From Nipponacmea schrenckii (lineage: Eukaryota > Mollusca > Gastropoda > Lottiidae): a stretch of 64,000 bases of DNA. Shown here piece after piece: positions 13,017-23,800 of this stretch. The stretch's first letter is position 1. Each line of letters opens with the position of its first letter. The notes beneath the pieces were generated by a model that saw only the letters and a list, made by a program, of their open reading frames with translations, did not search any database and was not told the DNA's origin. The stretch is taken from assembly GCA_030562195.1 (NCBI GenBank), contig CM060200.1:40149084-40213083 (forward strand). The letters are read 5' to 3'. The translations under genes and the position numbers were made by a program.

Positions 13017-13214
13017 TGACGTCGTAGAAATCAATGTAGAATGACGTCATACTATTATAAATGGAATGACGTCATACAATTCCACCACTGATAACGATAT
13101 CGCTGTGGTGTCTGTCCAATAACAGTAAGCTGGAAAACGTCACACGTCTCTATAGGAATGACGTCATAGATTTCAATGAGGAATGACGTCAAATGACGTC
13201 ACAGGGACTGACGT
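13017..13214. promoter_or_regulatory. cluster of CRE/ATF sites (TGACGTCA)
   Basis: Five perfect TGACGTCA palindromes start at 13042, 13067, 13159, 13184 and 13194. There are one-off variants at 13017 (TGACGTCG) and about 13209 (TGACGTTA), and a TACGTCA near 12992. Several share the context GGAATGACGTCAT. CREB/ATF-family bZIP dimers bind this octamer. The cluster lies upstream of the first coding exon found for the minus-strand gene, so it is probably that gene's promoter or a first-intron enhancer. Confidence 0.6.
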
Positions 13215-13656
13215 TAAGGAGTTCAAAAACTCATGTCATCAGAAAAATAATCCAAAATATGATAAATAACCTTATTTAGTCTTTCTGTAGAATAACGTCA
13301 TGAATATCCAAATCATTCTAGATCAAAGTTGATTAACACTTCGCATCTAACACAATGATAATTATAGTGTGTATTGGCCTTGGCTAATTACTGTAAATAA
13401 TTAACACATTCCTGTTCTATTGTAAGACTGAAGATTAATAACTTGAATCGTATCAAAACGAATGAAATCTATAATTACCGGGATTATAGTGATTTATTAA
13501 GATATTTTGATAATGATTTTACAGTTTGAACTAACTTCGGGAAAATAACTGCTTGATTAGAATATCATTAAAACATCGCGACTTTTTTATTTGAAATATT
13601 TATTTTGATCTATGCCGAGCTTTAACCCTTGGGCCTCAGATAAGCCAACTGGTGGT

Positions 13657-13718
13657 AGTGGTAAATGACTAGTTAACGTCCTTGCCAGCTTAAGAACGTT
13701 TACTAGTCATTTACCACT
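13657..13718. repeat. perfect-stem inverted repeat (hairpin)
   Basis: Arms 13657-13673 (AGTGGTAAATGACTAGT) and 13702-13718 are perfectly complementary. The pairing extends inward with one mismatch to about 23 bp, leaving a loop of about 16 bases. Confidence 0.75.
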
Positions 13719-14378
13719 GTCTAGCTGTCTTAGCGTCTCACTCACTGAGCCACAGAATTGTAACATAGAGATCAATATGAATCAATCTTACCTGTGCTCT
13801 TACCTGTATAATCTAATCAACTGTCCACTGGGTATTACAATCTGACCGGTCCAGAGAACTCCCTATACAGACAATTATCTCAATACCCCGTTAATACCCT
13901 ACCTTTATAAACCTCTATACAAACCGTCTCTAGGCAAATTATGTAACAGGCGACGTTTGACAATCTGTAACTCGCCAAAAACTGACTTAAAGGGACCTAT
14001 CAGGGGCTTGGAATATCGTGAGGGTATTTGTATTTAAATACTTTAAGCCCTGTTTTTTACTATAGAGGCCTGCATGAAAAAATTCCAAAAGTTTTCTGAT
14101 GAATGTCCACGTGGAGTTGAAAGTTTCAGTCGTAAAAATACGTAAGGAATTCTCGAAGAAAGGGGTGGGGCGGGGATCATGCTTTGTGGCCCAAACTACA
14201 TATTGTTTTTATGTGAACTATGTAATTTAACATTTACTAGACATGTTCCTAAATAAGCATTGTTGTGTATTGCAGAGAATAGGAATGGGAAACACATCCA
14301 TTCAATAAGAAGTTTAAAACCAACTACACTTACAAGATAACTTAGGGTACTACAAAGTTACACAATATTGAACATTAA

Positions 14379-15172
14379 GATATATTATATCTAGATATTG
14401 CCTGGATGATATATCATATCTAGATATTGCCTGGTTGATATATCATATCTAGATATTGCCTGGTTGATATATCATATCTAGATAACCCGGTTAATATATC
14501 TTATCTAGATATTGCCTGGTTGATATATCATATCTAGATATTGCCTGGTTGATATCATATCTAGATATTGCCTGGTTGATATATCATATCTAGATATTGC
14601 CTGGTTGATATATCATATCTAGATATTGCCTGGTTAATTCATATTTGATTCGCCTGGTTGATATATCATATCTAGATATTGCCTGGTTGATATATCATAT
14701 CTAGATATTGCCTGGTTGATATATCATATCTAGATATTGCCTGGTTGATATATCATATCTAGATATCCCGGTTAATATATCTTATCTAGATATTGCCTGG
14801 TTGATATATCATATCTAGATATTCCTGGTTGATATATCATATCTAGATATTGCCTGGTTGATATATCATATCTAGATATTGCCTGGTTGTATAATTATTC
14901 CCATATCTTTAGATATCGCCTGGTTGATATATCATATCTAGATATTGCCTGGTTGATATATCATATCTAGATATTGCCTGGTTGATATATCATATCTAGA
15001 TATTGCCTGGTTGATATATCATATCTAGATATCGCCTGGTTGATATATCATATCTAGATATTGCCTGGTTGATATATCATATCTAGATATTCCGGTTGAT
15101 AATCATATCTAGATATTCCTGGTTGATATATCATATCTAGATATTGCCGGTTGATATCATATCTAGATATTG
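14379..15172. repeat. 29-bp minisatellite with internal palindrome
   Basis: About 27 units, each containing ATATCATATCTAGATATTGC followed by CTGGTTGAT. The TATCTAGATA core is palindromic. Some units are diverged or shortened (for example 14631-14655, 14760-14780 and 14888-14915). Confidence 0.9.
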
Positions 15173-15722
15173 CACAAAGTTGCATGGAACAACGGAGCAA
15201 TTTATTGTATTATATTTGTAAATAGACAACGATGCTTCCTTCATCATAATATTGGTCAATCACTGAAGTAGTTTTTACATTTTGAATTATTATCCAATCA
15301 TACAAAAGTTTTTTTTTAAATTCGGATTTTATCTCAGGTTTTCGTGAAAAGGGTCCCATTGTAAGATAATTTATGGTATTATGGTATTGCTACCCACACA
15401 TTCCCCCACCCCACCCCTATATCCCTTTAACCCGTGATTGAGTATTATTATGTGATATATACGGTAAAAACTAATGAAGGTTAAGTGAAGTAGATAAAGG
15501 ACAATGCGATTAATTACTATTTATTTATTACAACCTTTTCTCTCGGTTCATTAGCTCTATAAGTCTTCATTAATTCTATATTTAATAACATTATAGATCT
15601 ATTATTGCCTTTTTGTGATATCCAGGTATTATTTCAATTATCAAATCCCTTTTAGTCTGTCACAATGTCATCAAATATTTACAACAACCGTACGATATAC
15701 AGCTCGGTCTTTTTTTATTATC

Positions 15723-16070
15723 GGGAGGAGCCGCGGTGGCTCTTAGAGTTAGACGCTTGATCGCTATATTCAGGTCTAGGGTTCAATCAAGACAAGGGTC
15801 GAGATGAACTTTCGGATTTATCGGTGATGCAGGTCTGAGGGATAGACATGGAAAGAGGTTCTAGTTGTCTGGATGGGACAATAGACTGAGGTCCCGTGTT
15901 CTACAATTTGTGCTTGTTAAAAATCCCTTGGCTGTTGGAAATCACAAAAGTGTAGTCGAATGTCGCTCCCCTTGCAAAATTTCCCCCTCACTGTACACTG
16001 CATGGCGTTTCCCGTCTTCATTATCTTTGAGGGTGCAGAAGAGAAGGACGTAAAACTCCTTTCATTTCAT
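15723..16070 (+). mobile_element. tRNA-derived SINE, family 1, near full length
   Basis: The head GGAGCCGCGGTGGCTC plus GAGTTAGACGC is A-box-like, and GGGTTCAATC is B-box-like. A conserved middle (GGATGGGACAATAGACTGAG) follows, and the end carries GTAAAACTCCTTTCATTTCA. Other long copies are at 25380-25718 and 54440-54790, with many 3' fragments elsewhere in the window. Confidence 0.75.
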
Positions 16071-16224
16071 TTGTTTATTATTGGTAAAATATACAATTAT
16101 ATTAATCTAATATCGTACCAATTTTGATTCTGTACGTTTTTTACGAATTTAACTGAAATTAAAATTAAAAGGGACAAAATGAGAAAATAATACATCATTC
16201 AATTGAAAAAAAGACTTGAAATTT

Positions 16225-16440
16225 CCTAAACTATTTACTACAGACATCATAGTTTAAAGGTTTCTTTTTTATTAAAGATTTTTTATACAAAAATGTATAT
16301 ATACTTCTGCTATAAGACATCATATTTATTAGGCTTCTCTTACTAAATGATTAACTACAGACATCATATTTGTTTCGTACTCTTACTAAATGATCTACTG
16401 CAGACATTATATAAAAAGTTCTCTTATTGCACGATATTTC
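16225..16440 (-). repeat. inverted copies of the 18-19 kb minisatellite core
   Basis: Three spaced copies of a motif like ACTACAGACATCATA occur, two of them preceded by CTAAATGAT. These are the reverse complement of the TGATGTCTGTAGTAAATCAT core of the array at 18077-19246. Confidence 0.6.
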
Positions 16441-16544
16441 GGAATCAAAGTAAGATTTCTTGCACAAAATAAGCTTAAAGAATTGGTTGTTGTCTGTATC
16501 CAAAAACTGGTGTTGTCTTTTCCTGTAAAGGGGGATAACTGACT

Positions 16545-17705
16545 CGAATTGCCAATTTAGGAATTTTTCAAATTTCTTTTGAAAACCCCTTGTTATGTTT
16601 TTATTTAAAAACCCTTTTTAAAATTAGTTTTTTTTTTTTAAATTGGAACATTTGGTTCTTATTTTTAAAACGATTGAGATTTTCCAATTTAGGGTTAAAT
16701 ACCGGGGTTCAGGAAGTTTTTGATTTAATTGCGATTCCTTTTGGAAAAAGAAATGGAAGAGGTCAGTCTGTCTGAGAAAGAAAAAAAAATGTCTTTTTTT
16801 AAATTTTTATGTTAAAATCCCCTTAAATAAAATTTTAAATTTTGAATGCTTTTAAAAAAATTTTTGTAATTTACTTGCCCCCCAAACTTTGGGGGTTCAA
16901 AAAAGGCGAAAACTTTCTTTAAAAATATTTTGGGGTTTTCTTTTATTTTTGGGAAAAATTAAATTTTATTTTTAAAGAATTTTCGGGAAATTTTAAAAAT
17001 TTTTTAAAAGGGGCCATTATTTAAATCAATTGCATGAGTTAAATTTTTTTAAACTTTTAAAAAAATTTAATTTTTTAAATTTAATTAAGGATTAAAAAAT
17101 GTAAGGGACTTCTCATAAACTTCAATTTGGGCTTCTACACAAAATTTGATTTTCAAAAAAAAATTTTTTTGGCCCGTCCCAAAACTAAATTTATGAAAAC
17201 TAAAAATTTCCCAAACCCAGATTGGAATTTTTAAAAACAAAGAATTTTTTGTTTGAAAAATTTCCAAAAACCGGTTTGTCTTTTTTAAAAAAAGGGAAAA
17301 ATCTGGAATTAAATTTTGGGGAATTTTTTCCAGAAATCAAAAATTTTAAAAAAACCCCCAAAATATATAAACTTCCATTTTTTTTGTTTTTTTGTTTTGT
17401 ATTTTAAAAAATCATTGCATTGGCAAAAAGAATAAATCAATTTTTCCCCAAAACTCAAAAAACCTTCAGTTTGGGGAACCCCAACAAAACCCCGACCTTT
17501 TAAAAAAAAAGAAACTTAATGAATATTAGGCTTTAATTTCAAATTTGGTTGGAAATGCCTTTTTTTTAAAATCTGTTAAAATAATTTTTGGTTGTTGGAA
17601 AATAGTTTGAAAATTTGGGCCCTTTTTTGGCCTATTAAAAAACAAAAATCGGAAAATTCATAATTTTTTTCTAAATTTTTTGGGAAAACTTTAAGGACAT
17701 ATTAT
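16545..17705. other. homopolymer-inflated block, probable unpolished sequence
   Basis: Nearly every base sits in a run: A and T tracts of 4-9 alternate with GGGG or CCCC. The texture starts and stops abruptly and differs from both flanks. Several short open frames here are artefacts of that composition. Most likely this is uncorrected long-read consensus; no gene is supported. Confidence 0.55.
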
Positions 17706-17790
17706 GTGCTCATGCTTATATTTTTTCTACTCCAACTTGGAGTCCAAGACGTGTTAACAGTTCTACTTTTATTCTATTTTTCTTTCAGAA

Positions 17791-17796
17791 ATGTAA
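17791..17796 (+). promoter_or_regulatory. start-stop minimal uORF (ATG TAA)
   Basis: If the acceptor TTTTTCTTTCAG ending at 17788 is used, the 5' UTR begins AA, ATG, TAA: a start codon directly followed by a stop, 42 bases before the main ATG. Such elements can stall initiating ribosomes. An untranslated upstream exon is implied but not located. Confidence 0.35.
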
Positions 17797-17838
17797 GAAC
17801 AAAGATCTAGAAGATTCCTCATTAGTTATTAGTTTTTT

Positions 17839-20800
17839 ATGGCTGGTTTTGGTGGAAATCAAGGCATCATGAAGGACAGTGTCATGCCCCCGTTTCGTAT
17901 CATGTTTCAATCAGCCAACGTCCCATCGTCTGCTAGTCTTGAACTGTACCTGGCTGAATTAGATGCCCAGTTAGAGGAAAATAACAAAGAGTAAGTTTCG
18001 AATTGAACGTGTTTTATTACAGAATGATGAATGGGATATGTGACATTTGATTTGTCTAATCGCTTAGCAATGTCCTTAGAATGATGTCTGTAGTAAATCA
18101 TTTAGAATGAAATTAAATAGTGATATATATTATATTACAGTATAGACCTGTGTATGATGTCTGTAGTAAATCATTTAGAATGAAATTGAATAGTGATATA
18201 TATTATATTACATATAGACCCTTTTATGATGTTTGTAGTAAATCATTTAGAATGAAATTTAAAGTGATATATATTATATTACAGGATAGACCCGTGTATG
18301 ATGTCTGTAGTAAATCATTTAGAATGATACTAAATAGTGATATATATTATATTACAGTATAGATCTGTGTATGATGTCTGTAGTAAATCATTTAGAATGA
18401 TATTGAATAGTGATATATATTATATTACAGTATAGATCTTGTATGATGTCTGTAGTAAATCATTTAAAATGAAATTTAATAGTGATATATATTATATTAC
18501 AGTATAGACCTGTGTATGATGTCTGTAGTAAATCATTTAGAATGATACTAAATAGTGATATATATTATATTACAGTATAGACCTGTGTATGATGTCTGTA
18601 GTAAATCATTTAGAATGATATTAAGTGATATATATTATATTACAGTTAGACCTGTGTATGATGTCTGTAGTAAATCATTTAGAATGATATTAAAAATGAT
18701 ATATATTATATTACAGGATAGATCTGTGTATGATGTCTGTAGTAAATCATTTAGAATGAAACTGAATAGTGATATATATTATATTACAGTATAGACCTGT
18801 GTATGATGTCTGTAGTAAATCATTTAGAATGATATTGAATAGTGATATATATTATATTACAGTATAGACCTGTGTATGATGTCTGTAGTAAATCATTTAG
18901 AATGATATTGAAGTGATATATATTATATTACAGTATAGACCTGTGTATGATGTCTGTAGTAAATCATTTAGAATGATATTGAAGTGATATATATTATATT
19001 ACAGTATAGACCTGTGTATGATGTCTGTAGTAAATCATTTAGAATGATATTGAATAGTGATATATATTATATTACAGTATAGACCTGTGTATGATGTCTG
19101 TAGTAAATCATTTAGAATGATATTGAATAGTGATATATATTATATTACAGTATAGACCTGTGTATGATGTCTGTAGTAAATCATTTAGAATGATATTGAA
19201 TAGTGATATATATTATATTACAGTATAGACCTGTGTATGCAGTCTGTATTATCATTCACCAGAGATCTACCAGGAGGTCAATCTATACCCGACCCAAAAG
19301 AAGGCTTATTACACATGATCAACAATAAAATATTGGAGAAAGAGTCTTGTTATGATCCTGAAGTTGATGATTCTGTTGCCATTTTAAATGGCTTGGTAAG
19401 TCTCTCCTAATGAGCTAAACTTGAGTAGAAGGCCAGAGAGAGACTACTTTGAGCCTTTAAAATTTGTTAAAATCCATTAGAATCAAGGTGGACTCTTGCA
19501 AAAGCAATCTGTGAAAATCCTCTGAAAGTTGTACACAAAAATACAAAAACAATGCCCTGTTCTGTTCATAAATCATATGTAAGTGAGTTTCTTAGTATTA
19601 TTTGTTTTTTGTTCCTTGTAAATTTGTGATTTTCGTTTAAAATTATTATTTTATTTGTAGTTAAGTATGATAGAAGAGAATCCAGGAAGTGAAGAGAGGG
19701 TACTTCAAGAAATTTTATCTCTAAGTGCAGCAGAAGGACTTGTGTTCCCCCTACAGTCTTTGTCAACTGGTACTGCCCAAATGTCATTGGCTTCCCTTCA
19801 TACCATCGAGGACTCCACTGACCAACAAATTGAAGAAAAATGGAGTAAAATCACTCAAAGGTTAAAGAAACATTTTATCGAGAAGCTTCTGCGTCTTCCA
19901 CATCAGCAGAGTAATCTCCCTGGAATACCTGTCAATCAAAGATTACGTCTTCTTCAATGCCTAGCGGCCATTGCATCTGATGAAGAAGTTTGGAAATGTT
20001 ATCAAAATTTACGAACACAACAACTGGAGAAAATGTTTCGTGATTTGTTTCCAGAATCTGATTCAGTAGACTATCAAGCTTTCTCGAGTCATTGTGACCT
20101 CATAGCCTCGCATATCATTAACATGATCGACGAAGATTTCGTTGTTTTGAACACAGGAGTTTTCCGTAAAGTTGTCAGTGTTTTCAAGGCCATTCACGAT
20201 CTATATTTAGAAAAATATTCAGACGAAATGTCCTTATTGGTTGAAGAAGTCAGCGACAATATTTTCAAAATTCGTCATAATTCATTAGCGACTGGTAACC
20301 AATCAAAAAATCAACGAGGGAAATTAGAGAAAGGTCAGAGTTTAGATAGTATGATGCCTGGAGGAGCAAGGAGCATTGTGGGTAATATTCAGCCACAAGG
20401 GGAGGCGATTTTTAACTCTGGATGTATTCAGTCTCTACAGCATATTATTAAGTCTCTGTTATCTATAGAAGACCACATCAATACTTTGTTACGCAACACA
20501 ACTTGGGATGTTATCGGAGTTTCAACTAAAAAAGCCAAGAAAAGAGGCAGTTTGAGAGGTAGGATTACGTTTATTATTTTACATGGTCAGAATTAGGTCC
20601 AATTCACAAGGACATGGTCCTATCTAACATTCAGTCCATAGAGACAAACATAGACTTTGTTTTACATTGTCAGAATTAGGTCCAATTCACAAGGATATGG
20701 TCCTATCTAACATTCAGTCTATAGAGACAAACATAGACTTTGTTTTACATTGTCAGAATTAGGTCCAATTCACAAGGATATGGTCCTATCTAACATTCAG

Positions 20801-23800
20801 TCTATAGAGACAAACATAGACTCTTTATTTTACATGGTCAGAATTAGGTCCAATTCACAAGGACATGGTCCTGTTTAAAATTCAGTCTATAGAGACGAAA
20901 AATAGACACTTTATTTTACATGGGTCAGAATTAGGTCCAATACACAAGGACATGGTCCTGTCTAACATTCAGTCTATAGAGACGAACATAGACACTTTAT
21001 TTTACATGGGTCAGAATTAGGTCCAATACACAAGGACATGATCCAGTCTAACATTCAGTCCATGGAGACAAACATAAACTCTATATTTTACATGGGTCAG
21101 AAACAATACACAAGGACATGTCCTGTCTAAATAGGGCCATGGAGACAAACATAAACTCTTTATTTTACATGGGTCAGAATTAGGTCCAATACACAAGGAC
21201 ATGGTCCTTTCTAACATTCAGTCTATAGAGACGAACATAGACACTTTATTTTACATGGGTCAGAATTAGGTCCAATTCACAAGGACATGGTCCTGTCTAA
21301 CATTCAGTCTATAGAGACAAACATAGACTCTTTATTTTACATGGGTCAGAATTAGGTCCAATACACAAGGACATGGTCCTGTCTAACATTCAGTCCATAG
21401 AGACAAACATAGACTCTTTATTTTACATGGGTCAGAATTAGGTCCAATTCACAAGGATATGGTCCTATCTAACATTCAGTCTATAGAGACAAACATAGAC
21501 TCTTTATTGTACATGGGTCAGAATTAGGTCCAATTCACAAGGATATGGTCCTATCTAACATTCAGTCCATAGAGCAATACAAGGAAAAATAACAACATAA
21601 TATTTCAGTATACAATTCTACTAAAATACACAAGTACATGTGCATTAAATATACAGATCTACAGAGTGTCAGATTGATTTTCCAGATTTTTCAAACATAT
21701 ACCACCTGTATATATATCTAACTAACTTTATTTATAGGCGTTCTAAAGACTAGTTCTAGTCCAGAACAGAGGCGTCATTCTCTACGAATAGCAGAGTTAA
21801 ATAACAGTGATACTCAGATAGATTCTGGGTCTTCTAACAACTCGACACTTCCTACTCCTAAAGGTATGCTAGCTTGTTTACTTACATGTCTGATAATTTC
21901 TATTAGGGGGAATTAATTGACCATATCTCTCATTAGTATAAAGTCAGGAATCTATAAGTTGGTGAATGGAGCTAGAAGCTTTTGTCATTGACTTCACTAA
22001 TATTGTTGAAAAACTGAGAAAAACGGAGACTGCAAACCTCTGTGTGATGTGTGTCACTCTGTATCTAGATGAGGGCTAAAGAGGTCTCTGTGCTGGGATC
22101 CTACTAGATACTCAGAGGGACTAGAGAAATTAAAGAGTTAATATCCCTCTAACCAGAGAAAAGACTTCTTTTAAAAACATGAAAATGTTTTTAATGGTCA
22201 CTGATGAAGAACATCCTGATGTTTCACACATTTGACCATTAAAACATTTTCATGTTTTTAAAAAGAAGTCTTTTCTCTGTTTATAAATTAAAAGATATTG
22301 GATTTTTACCCCATATCAGAATAACATACTGTTACCCTTGTATTAATATACTTATATATAGAGAGGGTAGTTAATTTATTTATAATCACAATCCAAAAAA
22401 TGTCAGATTTTCAAAATGATCAAACCATTAACCATATATATCCAACTGTGCATTATAACTTTTATCCAACATTTAAAGATGGGTTGCCTCATTAATTAGA
22501 GCCAAAGTAAGCTTACTAATTGATTAATTGGGGTTTCTAATGAATAATCCATGTATTCTCAAGTTCAAAAGACCTATGTGGACGTAGAAATGCTTGTGGA
22601 ATCCATTTGACTCTGATCTGCTTTGAAACACTAAATTAAGACTCCATGTTTGTTCACGTGACCAAAAGACGTCATATGAATGAAGGTGTATAAAAATTGA
22701 TTTTATATTTTATTATTAGTGAGTTAAAACATATTTAAATTAATTCATAAGGTTTTTACAAAATGATATTTATTGCCTTTTGTTAGGGAAGGCAACTTTA
22801 ACAATCGGTTTAAATCCTCAAATATTCATCTTTGTATAATTGTTTTGATTTTTTTAAACCTGAAGGTTATTTATTTTTCAGTTATTGAACGAACTAAAAC
22901 TGAGGAACGTTTACATTGGGACTGGAAACTGATGTTTAAGAAGATAACAGGGGACATAACTCAAGCTGTAGAAGCCAGTATTACTACTACAATGAAAACT
23001 AATTTACATGAGGAGTGGGAACAATGGCAGACTTATCACACCCTAACCCAAATCGAGGTCAAATCAACTTTACGTGGTGGTAAACATGACTACCCTAAAG
23101 TTATATCTAAGGTAATTGAGTTTATATAATGATGTCAGGGTTCTGTTTTCCCAACTCTTTTGCTTTTGTCTCCCCTGGCAAATTTCCCTCATTGCATAAT
23201 GCATGACGTTACTTGTCTTGTTTCCCAATAAGGTGTACAAAAAATGGGACATAAATTCCAGTCATGTCATTTTTGCTTTTCTAATCCTAACTTTATAGGA
23301 TAGTATGATTCTCTGAAATATCTTGTTTACATATATAATGATGTAAAATATTAAAACACTTACTCACTAGTTCTCACTGTGCGATCTTCAGGCAACTGAT
23401 TTTCTCTCAATCTGTCTTTCCACTGAAGTTTAACTAGAAGAGATCTTCAGACAACTGATGTACCCTCAATCTGTCTTCACTGAAGTTTAACTAGAAGAGA
23501 TCTTCAGACAACTGATGTACCCTCAATCTGTCTTCACTGAAGTTTAACAAGTAGAGATCTTCAGACAACTGATGTACCCTCAATCTTCTTCACTGAAGTT
23601 TAACAAGTAGAGATCTTCAGACAACTGATGTACCCTCAATCTGTCTTCACTGAAGTTTAACTAGTAGAGATCTTCAGACAACTGATGTACCCTCAATCTA
23701 TCTTCACTGAAGTTTAACTAGTAGAGATCTTCAGACAACTGATGTACCCTCAATCTGTCTTCACTGAAGTTTAACTAGTAGAGATCTTCAGACAACTGAT

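Larger units (their letters stand above)
12652..17790. other. intergenic region between divergent genes
   Basis: It holds the CRE cluster (13017-13214), a strong hairpin (13657-13718), a 29-bp array (14379-15172), a P-element remnant ending at 15358, a SINE (15723-16070) and the homopolymer-rich block (16545-17705). On the minus strand, twin donors 12 bases apart (GTAAGA, at about 13790-13807) may end an untranslated first exon of the gene at 9.6-12.7 kb. The frame entering the first coding exon from there has stops and no ATG. Confidence 0.5.

Noticed and set aside
13790..13990. A coding first exon for the minus-strand gene ending at the twin GTAAGA donors
   Set aside because: The phase needed to enter the exon at 12651 has a stop and no ATG, so at most it is untranslated.
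15723..15800. A possible tRNA gene, from A- and B-box-like motifs
   Set aside because: No cloverleaf with acceptor stem can be drawn. It is the head of a SINE with many copies.
16590..17407. Short open frames in the homopolymer-rich block
   Set aside because: They arise from A/T runs in what looks like poor consensus sequence.
18120..18794. Repetitive frames reading VYDVCSKSFRM
   Set aside because: They read the exon 2 acceptor array in the wrong frame and contain no splice-consistent exon.
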